From the NCBI GenBank assembly GCA_949987705.1, contig OX465281.1:188219112-188283111 (forward strand): a DNA stretch of 64,000 nucleotides. The letters run 5' to 3'. Shown piece by piece: positions 54,061-64,000 of this stretch. The notes beneath the pieces were generated by a model that searched no databases, was not told the DNA's origin, and saw only the letters and a program-made list of their open reading frames with translations. The first letter of the stretch is position 1, and every line of letters starts with the position of its first letter. The translations under genes and the position numbers were made by a program. The stretch is from Thereva unica. Its lineage: Eukaryota > Arthropoda > Insecta > Diptera > Therevidae.

Positions 54061-55244
54061 AAAAACTTTACGCTAACAGCTATTAATAATTTATGGCTCG
54101 CGGCTGGTGAGCCTTTTAGGCCAGAGCCAGGGGAGTTAGTAATTGAAGGGTTGTTGGTTGTTGCTGTTGGGTTATTGTCTAGGGTTAGCAGACCTATGCT
54201 TAGGGTTAGTAGGCCTATGTTACTTCTAGTTAGTAGTAAAAGTATTTGGTTAGTATTTTATTATCTAGAGTTGGTACGTTATGTACTTTAAAAAAACCAA
54301 CTTCTGCGGAGGTTATTGGGTGTGGGATCTGTAAACTGTGGGATCTGTCTAGTCCTTGTGTGTGGTCTGAGGTCCATTAGTAAGCCATGGGCGTTTAGCA
54401 GTGGGAAAAGAGTCTGGGTCGGGTTGTAGCAGCTCGTGATAGTTGAGTCGTCGCAGTGAGTTTTTTAGTCTCGGCATAAAATGCTCCCCGCTGTAAGAAG
54501 GGCGTCGCAATGAGGGCATGTTGGTGCTGGTGTTTTGTAATAAATCGTCGCGTGAGAATTTAAATGTCGTATGTAATTTTTTTCGATTTTCTGATTTTTA
54601 TTAAAACTGGGGTTTTAAACGCAGCTGAATATCCTCTAGCAAGTTTGTCAATATTTCTTATAGTTTCTGTGATATTTAGTGTCGACTGTATCGTATGTAT
54701 CATTTTGTCGCTCATTTCGGGAAAAAAGTGTCGTATGTTTCTGAAAAATTCAACTTAGGACATTTTTTTGTTTATTATTTAAGTGTCGTATGTATTATTT
54801 TTTACTACCCATACAACAAATTAATACAGTAATTTCGGAAATGGAATGTCGTATAAGTAAATTGCATTTCACTCATGCAACGTAAAAAAAATAGTGCCTA
54901 ACGAAACGTGATTGAGGAAGGTCATATCGATTTTGATTCTACATTTTGCTGAAAAGTAAGTAAGAGATTACAAATTCTGATTTTTTCTGTATTCGTGCAT
55001 TTTTTAGCTGATGAGCCATGAGCGATTTCCGTAACTTTTCACCATCGCCTAAACATCACAAGTTCTACTAAGATATGCAATTATTTAGTTATTGTTTTAA
55101 GTGATAATATTAATTTTTTTACAGTATGAGATTACTTAAAATTATACGAAGAATTCGGTAATAATTTGAGTTCAGTTTCAAGTCCTGCATCAGGAATTGA
55201 TATTGCACAACCAGGGCCGTCAAATATTTTACAGCCTGCGAATC
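54061..55244. other. No recognised gene
   Basis: 54,090-54,250 is rich in TTAG/GGTTAG words and long open frames but is low complexity. The rest is AT-rich and unremarkable. Confidence 0.45.
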
Positions 55245-56027
55245 ATCTGGAAGAAAGAGCCTTACCATCCGATTTTATCTGTATTGATTTCTACTTTATG
55301 CAAGATTGTCTCCAAGTGTTTAACTGGTCGAATGAGAAATAATTTTGAGGAAAATCAACCTAGAGAACAAGCAGGATTTAGAACAGGATTCGCTACAACT
55401 GATCATCTTCAAACAATAAACCAAATTTTAGAAAAGTGTACAGAATATCAAAAATTAGTGTACCTCCTTTTCATTGGTTTTTCCAAAGCATTCGATACCA
55501 TCGAACATGTGGCAATTTGGAATAGCTTAAAGAATCAAGGAATTCAGCATGGTTTGATTAGAATTTTAAAAACCTATACGATAACAGGTCAGGAAGCATC
55601 ACATCAGAGGTAAAAGGCGTTCGTTTAAACTTGGAAGAGGAGTTAGGCAGGGAGACGCCCTTTCACCAGCACTGTTTTTCTCAGTTTTAGAGGAGATATT
55701 CAAGTTGTTTGACTGGGAAGCTTATGGTATAAATATAAACGGTGAAAAATTGAATAATCTTCGTTTCGCGGATGGCATATGCCTTGTGGGAAACTGTTTT
55801 GAAGAAATAAAAATTATGTTAAACCAACTATGGGAGAAAGGTAAAAAGACTGGTTTGATTATGAACAAAGAAAAACCCAAAATACTAACGAATTCTGAAG
55901 AAATAGATTTATATCTAGAAAACGAAAAGTTGGAGTATACCGAAGATTTCATCTATCTAGGTCAACTAATATCCTTTAAAACAAGCCAGATAAAGGAAAT
56001 CGATAGAAGAATAACAAACGAGGGGGT
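55245..56027 (+). pseudogene. LINE-D reverse transcriptase (5' part)
   Basis: RT of LINE-D, 5'-truncated. Seen: LCKIVSKCLTGRMRNNFEEN then QPREQAGFRTGFATTDHLQT (RT blocks 2-3), VYLLFIGFSKAFDTIEHV (motif A, with Gly before FSKAFD), GVRQGDALSPALF in a broken frame (about 55,637, motif B), LNNLRFADGICLVG (motif C: FADG, so the second catalytic Asp is Gly), KTGLIMNKEKPKIL, DFIYLGQLISFKTSQIKEID. Frame breaks near 55,612. Distinct from LINE-A/C/E/G in sequence; it resembles the insect LINEs whose C-terminus carries WAGHxARxxDGxW. Confidence 0.8.
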
Positions 56028-56232
56028 CAAATGGTAGCAACGGCCTCAGGGACCGATGGTGCCGGTACATCAAAAAGATAAATCGCCACCTGCGATCTAA
56101 GGTCTTCACGATCTAAGATTTTCTGATATGCTACCGAATCCTACCTCAACCTCCACGAAGATGTAGATTTTACATCGGGTGTCTCCTGGATGCTCTTGTC
56201 TACACAAGGGTAACAGGCTGAGGAGGGTGAAA

Positions 56233-56361
56233 GGCGAGTGTTTCGCGCCTCAAAACGAAGCAAATACCGGACTGGTCCTCCAGGTTGGGGGTTGGGCGCC
56301 AGGCTGACAACCTTCCACCGTAAAAACCTACCCGTCACGAATCCTCAAGGCAAGCCTCGGA
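56233..56361 (+). promoter_or_regulatory. LINE-C leader hairpins
   Basis: GGCG/CGCC stem at 56,233-56,249 followed by TCAAAACGAAG; AGGCTGACAACCT at 56,301-56,313; CCGTAAAAACC at 56,318-56,328; GCCTCGGA at 56,354-56,361. Same order as in LINE-A. Confidence 0.5.
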
Positions 56362-56395
56362 CAGGACGGACTCAACGGCAACGACTCAGGCAACG

Positions 56396-57150
56396 GAATA
56401 TGGAATACGATCTTGGAACATGGAACGTCAGCACGCTCAACAGAACGGGCGCTCTACGTTCGCTTTTATTAGTACCAAAAAAAATATAGCATAAGGATCA
56501 CAGCCCTTCAGGAAACAAAATGGACCCACAGTGGTATAATGGATCTAAAAACCCACACGGTACTCTCCAGCGGATCATCAAATGGAAGAAGAGAGTTCGG
56601 AGTAGCATTCATCATAGAGAAGGAAATGAAATCTCTGATTCTGGACTCTAAACCAGTCAGCAATAGAATATGCACACTTCGCATAAAAAAAAGGCTACAT
56701 AACATTAGTCTTATAAACGTCCACGCGCCCACAGAAGAGAAAACGGATGAGGAGAAAGAGGAATTCTATCAAGAGCTAACAAGCACCATCAGGTTAATAC
56801 CGTCAAACGATATTAAAATGGTGCTTGGAGATATGAATGCTAAAGTAGGAAAAGAAGAGGAGTTCCTAGGAGTCATAGGAAAGCATAGTCTACATAACGA
56901 TACCAATGACAATGGTAGTCGATTGATCGATTTCGCAAGCTCAAACGCAATGGTAGTAAGCTCAACAATGTTCCCGCACAAAGATATACATATGTAAGAT
57001 GACGTGGCAGTCACCAGACGGAGGAACTAATAATCAAATTGGCCACGTCCTAATTGAAAGAAGAGGGGCCACGAGTATACTGGACGTAAGAACAATGAGA
57101 GGAGCGTTCTGTGGCTCGGACCACTATCTAGTCAAAGTGAAATTGAGAAC
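56396..57150 (+). pseudogene. LINE-C endonuclease
   Basis: APE endonuclease. Seen: YDLGTWNVSTLNRTG (about 56,405), ITALQETKW in a broken frame (about 56,495, metal-binding Glu), REFGVAFIIEKEMKSLI, RLHNISLINVHAPTEEKTDE, IKMVLGDMNAKVGKE (GDxNA at about 56,825), NDNGSRLIDFASSNAMVVSS, stop at 56,995, then MTWQSPDGGTNNQIGHVLI and GSDHYLVKVKL (about 57,115, the SDH catalytic His). One frameshift near 56,490 and one stop; otherwise the whole fold is preserved, making this the best-kept endonuclease in the window. Confidence 0.85.
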
Positions 57151-58099
57151 CCGGATAGCAACTAAAACGCATAGAGGGCAAACTCAACCAAAATACGATA
57201 TAGATAAGCTAAAACGGGAAGAAATAAGAGATGCCTACCAACATGCTGTCGTACAAAACTTGAGAGAAGTAGATGAGCAGCCCTGCATCAACGACAAATG
57301 GGAACAGGTCAAAAGCAGCATAAAGGGGGCAGCAGAAGAGGCACTATGCTGGGCCCCCAGACAGACTAGAATTGATTGGTTTGACCAAGACTGTAGAACC
57401 GCAATTGAAGAAAGAAACCAGAGCCACCGAGAGTACATCGCAAGGCCAACAAGAGCAAGGATGGAAGTCTTCAAGGAAAAAAGAAAAATCGCAGACAAGC
57501 TGTGCAGAAAGAAGAAAAGGGAATATCTAAATAGGAAAATCTTACAGATACAGGAAGACTTCAATGAAGGGAGAATTAGACAAGCGTACAAAGGCACTCG
57601 CCAGATCACCAATAAGTTTCAGCTAAGAACGGACATCTGCAAGGACATAGATGGGAACTTGTTGGCAGATCCTGATAGGATAAAGGAAAGGTGGAGAGAG
57701 TATTTTCAGAACCTATTGAATCCTATCTCCATATTAAACGAGAATGCAGAGACAGAGGCATTTGTAATTAACCAAGATAATATCTCAATAGAACCACCAA
57801 CACTGGATGAGGTGCGGGAAGCTGTAAAAAGGCAGAACAGCAACAAACGGCCTCGCGCCGATGGAATAGCAGCTGAGCTGCTAAAGGAAGGAGGACCCCA
57901 ACTATTACAAACCATACACGAACTCCTATGCAACATCTGGGAGGAAGAAGTTATACCAGAGGACTGGAAGAAAGCGATTATATGTCCAATATACAAGAAA
58001 GGAGATAAATTAAACTGCAAAAACTACAGAGGCATCTCACTCCTCAGCACCAGCTACAAAATCTTCACAATCCTTGTGAACAAAAACTGGAACCTATAG
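56999..58099 (+). pseudogene. LINE-C linker and RT N-terminal part, 366 codons open
   Basis: A long open stretch from the endonuclease end through a basic, helical linker (KKKREYLNRKILQIQEDFNE; YKGTRQITNKF) into RT: DGNLLADPDRIKERWREYF, NNKRPR-type loop (NSNKRPRADGIAAELLK), EEEVIPEDWKKAIICPIYKK, NYRGISLLSTSYKIF. The expected K-x-PG-D loop reads KRPRADG. The frame is lost at about 58,085, where LEPIAEGLIGEYQAGFRT follows in another frame. The length of intact frame suggests moderate age. Confidence 0.85.
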
Positions 58100-58903
58100 C
58101 GGAAGGCCTTATAGGAGAATATCAAGCTGGTTTTAGGACAAACAGCTGACCTTAAGACAAATTCTGGAGAAAACCTGGGAAAGGAATGTAGATGTATACC
58201 AGATATTTGTCGACTTTCAACAGGCATAGGACTCAATAAACAGAGAGAGGCTATACGAGATCCTATCGGAAATAGGAGCCCCTCAAAGTTGGTACAACTG
58301 ATAAAATGCGCCACAAATAGCTCACTGGCGAAAGTGAGGATCCAGAATGTTATAACAGAGGAGTTCGAAGTACGTCAAGGGCTTAGACAAGGAGATGGGC
58401 TGGCCCCCATGCTTTTCAACCTGGCCCTAGAATGGGTGATGAGGAAAACGTCAGTCCAGAGAAGTGCATCAATAGCTACCCAGTAGGTACAATTACTTGG
58501 ATATGCGGATGACGTAAACATCGTAGGAAGGTCCTTTTTAGCAGCAAAAGAAGTCTATGTCGAATTAAAAGATGCGACAAAGGACGTAGGCCTGAAGGTA
58601 AACGAAGAAGAAACGAAGGTGATGCAACTATCCAGAGCAGGAAGATTTAGAATGGGAAGAAATATAACCATCGACGAATATAACCTAAATGTAGTCGATA
58701 AAACAGTCTACCTTGGGTCTACTATCACAAAAAGAAACGAAGAAATAACCAGACGTATGCTACTGGCTAATAGAGCCTTTCATGCCCAAAAACAAATCCT
58801 GTACTCAAGATTTGAACACAGGAAAACGAAACTCTCACTATACAAAACAGTAATGCGACCAGTTCTGTGTTATGGTAGCGAGACTTGGACTATGACCCAG
58901 TAC
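58100..58903 (+). pseudogene. LINE-C RT core and connection region
   Basis: Continues RT in several frames: QAGFRT, IFVDFQQA then a stop where motif A Asp-Ser follows (about 58,210-58,240), FEVRQGLRQGDGLAPMLFNL (motif B, about 58,365), a stop at 58,484, LLGYADDVNIVGRSF (motif C, YADD), DVGLKVNEEETKVMQLS, KTVYLGSTITKRNEEITRRM, LYKTVMRPVLCYGSETWTM (about 58,840). hAT-2 then interrupts at 58,904. Motif A retains the first Asp. The frames are recoverable by eye but the protein cannot be produced. Confidence 0.85.
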
Positions 58904-60346
58904 TAGGGAATCCAATCCCGCACTATTTTTGCGGATCAGTAATGCGGGACTAGACACGCGGGATCCGCGGGATTCGCGGGATTTTGGGCAGTAGAATCAC
59001 CTCTTATAAGAACCAGAACTTAGTAGTAATATATGTATTTCAAAGGAGGATAGATTTAGGCCTTTTCGAACACGAATCGACTGATTTGCAGTTCCAGTTG
59101 CACGCGCAACTGTTTCATGATCTTGCCTGTGTGCCGAAGTGGGAATCCATACATGGGTCGACAGAAACCATACCGATTTGAAACAAGGGTGAACTGTTCG
59201 CGTGTGACTTTTCTTGCCGGTCAGAAGCGTTTCCAGTTTCTTGGTTGTACTTCACTTAACGGAGGGCCTTATTCCTCAATTATAGTGGACGCAATAGAAC
59301 TCAACGGACCACATTGAAATGTTTAAATGAGTTTCAATACAGAGAAATTATATTGAAGTGTTTATACTAGACGCAACGGAATGGAACAGACTGGATTAAA
59401 GTTTCAAAAATTTGGAACTAAAAAAAATTCAGCTTAAGTCCAAAATGACATTTGCATCCGTTCGATTTCGTTAGTATAACCAGCAATGCTCCGTTGGGTT
59501 CCAGTATAAAGGCACAGTTACATAGCAGCCTTGCGTTGCGAAGCTTAGTTGAGCATGACTTTTCACAACCTAGTCACATAATAGCTTAGCGTTGTGTTAA
59601 TTGATAGACAAAGTTACGTCAACTATTGTAAAGTGTCAACCAAATTGGAAGTGTCAGTTGAGTAAAGGTTCGTTAAAACCAAGAAAACTCCACGAAACAC
59701 TGGGATTAAGCCGGGTTTTGCATATGGGTTTGTTTAGGTGCGTTTACTGCACACATACCAAGGGAGACACGACGTAAAATTACTTATCTACCATTTCAAC
59801 CTAGAACCGTCCAAGAGTCGATTTGAGGGAAACAGCTTTCTGTAAACTCAAGGAATACTCTACCCCGGTTCATAAAACACACTAAATGTTAAGTTACTCT
59901 TCGACTAGGACAGGGCATTCCCCACGTGCGAGCGTACGGGGATTACTCTCGGGGCTAATTGTATTGATTGCCAAACGAACTACTGTCAGTCAAACTTAGT
60001 ATTTAGGCCATTTCTAAACTACGTTGAAATTGATTCCGATTTCTTACATCGGTAGTATAACCTCTGCTGTAAGAGAGAGTAATTTCGAAATAAAAATGTA
60101 TGCTACTTTGTGAGGAAGTTCTAGCGCAATCAATTCCAGCGTAGTTCAGAATTGGCCTGAATACTTTGTTTAACTAACTCAGTACTTTGTTACGCTTTTA
60201 TTTCATATAATACTTCATAAATTCGTGAACATAACGACAATCTCTATTTTTTTCCAGTCCCGCAAATCCCGCGAATCCGCGGGATTGTTGACCTCGATCC
60301 CGCACGCTTGCGGGATTGAGATTTTGATGCGGGATTGGATTTCCTA
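58904..60346. mobile_element. hAT-2 non-autonomous element (1443 bp)
   Basis: TIRs TAGGGAATCCAATCCCGCA / complement of TAGGAAATCCAATCCCGCA; 8-bp duplication CCCAGTAC (58,896-58,903) and CCCAGGAC (60,347-60,354), one change. Multiple subterminal GCGGGATT and CGCGGGAT words lie at both ends, the usual layout of hAT transposase-binding repeats. The interior (59,000-60,240) has no transposase and no recognised gene. Confidence 0.93.
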
Positions 60347-60460
60347 CCCAGGACATAGAAGAACGAGTCAACAGGTTTGAGAGAAAAATTCTCAGATGCA
60401 TAATAGGCCCAACCAGAGAGGATGGAGACGCTGTAGCGCCACTGGATGGATGGAACCAAC

Positions 60461-60939
60461 TATGGAGCTTAAAACATATATTTTACTCCAACATAAATTT
60501 AGCAACAAAAAATACCTATTTGATGGAGCAGTGCTGCCTGTCCTAAGTTTTGGTTCACAAACATGGAGCCTTACAACCGAAGCAGAAAACAAACTTAAAG
60601 TATGTCAAAGAGCTATGGAAAGGTGTTTATTCAACATTGCAAGGCGTCAGCGAATGAGAAATGAAATACTTCGAGGAATATCAGGCTTTACAGACATACA
60701 TAATCGAAAGAATTCGCCATTTAAAGTGGAGTTGGGCAGGACATAGAGCTCGATTAAAAGATGGGGGATGGACAATACAGGTAACAAATTGGACAACAAG
60801 AGATGGAAGGAGAAAGGTTAGAAGACTGTTGAAGAGATGGAGAGATGACATTGAACGCTATGCAGGAAACCGGATTCAGAGGGCACAAGACAAAGTTAAT
60901 TGGAAACAATTGGAGGAGGCTTATGCCCGCTCAAATTAA
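60461..60939 (+). pseudogene. LINE-D C-terminal region
   Basis: Continuation of LINE-D. Seen: WNQLWSLKHIFYSN, frameshift, FDGAVLPVLSFGSQTWSL, CQRAMERCLFNIARRQRMRN, frameshift near 60,700, then RIRHLKWSWAGHRARLKDGG, RRLLKRWRDDIERYAGNRI and KVNWKQLEEAYARSN to the stop at 60,937. The WAGH-x-AR and DGGWT-type motifs and the W-x-x-LEEAY end are standard for this LINE group. Two frameshifts; otherwise long open pieces. Confidence 0.85.
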
Positions 60940-61193
60940 GAACAAATTATATATTTGTAACTATACTTAATTTTTATTTGCTCTATTCAGTTAAGTTTAT
61001 TAATATTAGAATCAATGAAAAGAATTATTTATTATTTATTAAATTAAAACTAAATTAAATTAATTAAATCTAAGAAAATATATGTGATCAAAACCAAAAG
61101 ATGATTGAAATGTAGTAGAAATAATCATTTTAATGTTTACATTGTGAAAATATGCACCTTGGGTGAAATAAAAGCTATAATAATAATAATAAT
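60940..61193 (+). terminator. LINE-D 3' UTR, poly-A signal and TAA-type tail
   Basis: An AT-rich 3' UTR ending GGTGAAATAAAAGC (AATAAA near 61,165) and ATAATAATAATAATAA to about 61,193. A defined LINE 3' end. Confidence 0.65.
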
Positions 61194-62047
61194 TTTGCAA
61201 TACAAAAGTAAATTATAATGATATTTTTTTTAGTGAGCGATAGTAGTGTTTCTTTCATCAACACCTAAATCCAAAAAGCGTATAGATTTTTTCAAACTCC
61301 ATGACACAAAAAATTTGAACAGTTCTGCGCACCTCATTGCCAAATTTTGTAAATATTGTTCTATTGTTCAAACGCATAAAAAACTCACCAAAATAATTTC
61401 GGAGGGGATGCGCGCATGCCGAATGAATAAAGTTAATTAATCTTTATATGTGTTGAGCAGAACTTTTAAATACATGTAAAACTCCTGCTCAACCAAGTCA
61501 GTTTATCCATCGTAATAAGCATAATAAAAAAATATTTCTCATCCCTAAATTTAAAATAAATTAAAAGAATTGCTGGAAAAAATTCTCTTAAATATATGAG
61601 CATTTTCACTCATAAATTGAGAGTTCTCCGCAGCCGCAAACAACACAACCTCCCCAAGCATAAGCGCGCATGCGACTGCCGGAAAATGTCAACAATCAAG
61701 TAATCAAAGTGATAAAAATACAAATTTCGAATTTTTTAGTAGAAATTGCTACAAATTATTTTTGTGGCATATGTGTAAAATACAAAAACCTTAAAATAAA
61801 AAAAATATATAAAAAGGGGTGTTTTTCAGTCATTCATAATTTCTAAATTTTTTAAATAATCATTGAAGTCCCAGAAAAATACACCTCCCTTTGGCAATAC
61901 GCAGTCGTGACTGATTACATGGCAGCAAGTGATTTGATAGGAGGAGTTAAATGAAGCTTTTGTCTGAGCTTTTAAACATTTTTAAGAGCTTAGCTGGGGA
62001 AAACATGCGCGGGATGTCACGACGTTTGAAAACAACTATACGCGAAA
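61194..62047. other. No recognised gene
   Basis: AT-rich. A frame at 61,246-61,440 (FKLHDTKNLNSSAHLIAKFC) might be a piece of an orphan gene but is not recognised. 61,620-61,680 is slightly GC-rich. Confidence 0.4.
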
Positions 62048-62735
62048 ACCGGATTTATAGAAAGCTAATATAAGAAAAAATCTACGACAGAAAGGATCAT
62101 CGTACGGGTACGAGTGTTCAAGTTCCTGCAAATACTGTTGGTCCACCTTGCAAAGAAAATTGTTTCCATCAATGCAATAAGAATTTTACAGCAGAAATAA
62201 GAGCTGATATCCATAACAACTGTTGGAAACTTTCAGATGAAGAAAAAAAGTGTTCTATGCTAAATTTGTCAAAAAAACAAATGGTGAGAAACGACGTACA
62301 CTAAATCAATGTTTAGAGGCACCTAAGAAAACTTTAACCGTTCAATATTATATGGAAACTAAAAAACAAATATTCCAATGTTGCAAATAATTTTTTTAAA
62401 CACATTAGGAGTAAGTTAACGAAGAATTTATTATTTTATAAAAAATTATTATACTGAAAATACTGGTTCAAAGGATGAACAAAGAGGAAGAAAACCGACC
62501 GATCCATTAAAAAATGAAGGTGTAATGCAACATATTAATAGTTCTCCTGTCGTAGAATCCCACTATTATCGCAACACAAATGAAATATTTAGAAAATCAT
62601 CTTTTCATTTTCATTTTTTTTTAGAGTACTCCTCTGTAAGGGATATGGTATCTTTGTGTGTGAAATGTGAGAAGATTATTGCAGAATTTAATCGAGTATT
62701 GGAATATTTTGTAACGAACTCTGTTAAAAGTTAGC
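62048..62735 (+). pseudogene. Decayed orphan gene of a second arthropod multicopy family
   Basis: Broken frames with a recognisable order: GPPCKENCFHQCNKNFTAE, IRADIHNNCWKLSDEEKKC (62,140-62,255), then after an AT-rich gap RGRKPTDPLKNEGVMQHINS, PVVESHYYRNTNEIF (about 62,545-62,590). In uncharacterised multicopy arthropod genes I recall the order PC-x-x-x-C-x-x-x-C, R-x-x-IF-x-x-x-W, H-I-x-S-x-P-x-x-E-S-H-Y; here Cys spacing and the ESHY motif fit. Function unknown; a mobile origin is suspected. The final frame to 62,733 loses similarity after IFRKSSF. Confidence 0.5.
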
Positions 62736-64000
62736 CTTTCCAGATTTCGTTATATAACAAAAAAAACTGAAAGTCATTAAGCCTTAAATTTATATCGCTA
62801 ATGTGAAAATATCATGTAACATAATGTTTATGCCACTCACCGGTAGCTATTAGCCGCTCGAAGGGAGATCTACAGGAGCATATTTAATTCCATTACTGAG
62901 CATCATGCATGTACATACAACTAGAGCTATACATTGATATATCAAGTATTGTGATTTATCTAAAAAAAAAACACCTTTCCCAAAGAGCTGGGACAAAAGC
63001 AGCCGCCATCACCTCGGTAAAAAAAAACAGGATCCTGACAAACTTATGAGGGTGCAGTGTGGCTACATGTGTTCGAAATGACTCACTTACACAAGCTCAC
63101 ACGCTTGAAAATCTGGCAGGATTTACTCGTTTTAAACCGCCTATGTTGACCCCATTTCATCCTGCAAGCGAGTCCTGAAATACTGCTGTAAAAGCGGAAA
63201 TTTCCTCTCAGTGTTGGCGGCGTGAGTGTCTGATTTAAATTTCAACGAAAAGAGGAGCTAAAAATTTATCCAGCAGGGTGGATGGATATAGGTGGGGTCT
63301 TTGTGTGTATGCAAATGAAATATATTATTTTCGTTATACTGGATCTGGCGAAGTGAAATTTTCTAAAACAATGTTAGTGAATCACTTTATGTTAAGAAGC
63401 CTGAAAGCTTTTTAGCACTTGATTGAAGTACAAAACTGGGGGGAGGCCGAGGCAGCAATTAAGTGCTGCAAAGTCACATATTTTTCGTGAAGGAGCCTCC
63501 CCCGTATGGTGGCGGCAGGGGCAAGGTCCCGGAAATATCCTTAACGTTTAACGAAAATTGATTTTAATATAAAAGGGATACAAATTACGAGACTGATTAA
63601 TGCCTCGAGAATACGAAACTTTGCTCGTTAACTTGTGGCCTACAGTTTAACGCTTAGGGAGTATTTATTTATTGAGTTGCTGTTGGTAGTGTGTCAAAAG
63701 TTTTAATAAAGCACACAATTTGGTTGTATGAACAACTAATCAACCTGGCCCTCGAGTTCTTTGGTAGATTAGTTCCCTTTAAAAGATAATGTTTCCTAAG
63801 AGTTCAATTCAGTACTATAGAATAATGTCGCAAGTTATTCATTACTTGTCAGTAAATTGGCTAAATGGCTCAACTTGGCCTTTTCTGTATTAGTTTTCAG
63901 ACCCAAATTAACAAAATACTATTCGAGTAGCGGTCATTTTAGCGATAGTTTTAAAAAAGTTTCGTTGCTGTCGACCCGTGTATGGATTCTCCCTTCCGGT
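62736..64000. other. No recognised gene
   Basis: Unique sequence of more even composition to the window end. No motif, repeat or convincing frame. Confidence 0.5.

Larger units (their letters stand above)
56028..60460 (+). mobile_element. LINE-C: APE non-LTR retrotransposon inserted in LINE-D
   Basis: Leader 56,028-56,399 with the conserved hairpins, endonuclease, long linker, RT and the start of the C-terminal region (VNRFERKILRCIIGPTRED at 60,370-60,425), with hAT-2 inside. The 5' end looks complete, but the usual 3' UTR and tail are missing: sequence passes straight into LINE-D at about 60,455. That is unusual for a simple LINE insertion. Confidence 0.75.
55245..61193 (+). mobile_element. 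LINE-D with LINE-C and hAT-2 nested inside
   Basis: Outer element LINE-D: RT at 55,245-56,027 and C-terminus plus 3' UTR at 60,461-61,193, ending AATAAAAGCTATAATAATAA (poly-A signal and TAA-type tail). Its reading is colinear across the gap: RRITNE on the left, WNQLWSLKHIF on the right, the usual continuation in this family. Everything between is LINE-C with hAT-2 inside it. Confidence 0.8.

Noticed and set aside
54055..54291. Frame with repeated SRPM motif and GGTTAG words (telomere-like)
   Set aside because: Only scattered TTAG/GGTTAG words, no regular array; low-complexity chance frame.

Overview
This window is eukaryotic and almost certainly arthropod, most likely insect. It is AT-rich, has no long host genes, and is packed with animal transposable elements: APE-endonuclease non-LTR retrotransposons, Jockey/CR1-type LINEs, a Ty3/gypsy LTR element, Helitrons, hAT elements and foldback MITEs. 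Two multicopy orphan gene families that I recall from arthropod genomes are present as decayed copies. I cannot name the order or species. All clade names are by-eye motif calls; no search was run.

Layout. 0-3.7 kb: a broken LINE (LINE-A) with a 331-bp MITE inside its endonuclease motif. 5.2-6.2 kb: a Helentron/Helitron2-like element with a 146-bp tandem array. 6.4-7.6 kb (minus): a decayed orphan gene. 9.5-11.4 kb (minus): a CR1/Jockey-like LINE, abutted by a second LINE-A 3' fragment and a hAT transposase C-terminus. 15.0-16.3 kb (minus): a third LINE-A copy. 17.3-19.2 kb: a second copy of the Helentron-like element, split by a canonical Helitron; the copy at 5.2 kb preserves the unoccupied site. 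22-27 kb: two more LINEs (G and E), each carrying a hAT insertion; LINE-E lies inside a (TAYTATG)n satellite. 30.9-36.2 kb: a third Helentron-like fragment and two Jockey-like relics, one holding a 305-bp long-TIR foldback element.

36,661-45,104 is a complete Ty3/gypsy insertion with both LTRs, GACG target duplication, primer-binding site and polypurine tract. Most of its pol is deleted, and its 3' LTR acquired a 131-bp palindromic MITE after integration. 45.3-49.3 kb holds a LINE-C scrap, two foldback elements and a second Helitron with a strictly 118-bp periodic array. 51.3 kb is a gypsy integrase relic and 52.1-54.1 kb a LINE-C fragment split by hAT-1. 55.2-61.2 kb is a three-level nest: LINE-D interrupted by LINE-C, itself interrupted by hAT-2. 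A second orphan-family relic lies at 62.0-62.7 kb.

I see no intact host protein-coding gene, RNA gene, CRISPR array or operon. The most valuable content is positional: natural empty and filled sites, nested insertions that give relative ages, and conserved untranslated structure shared by three LINE lineages. One small coding-like stretch (49.7-50.1 kb) could be a host exon, with weak support.
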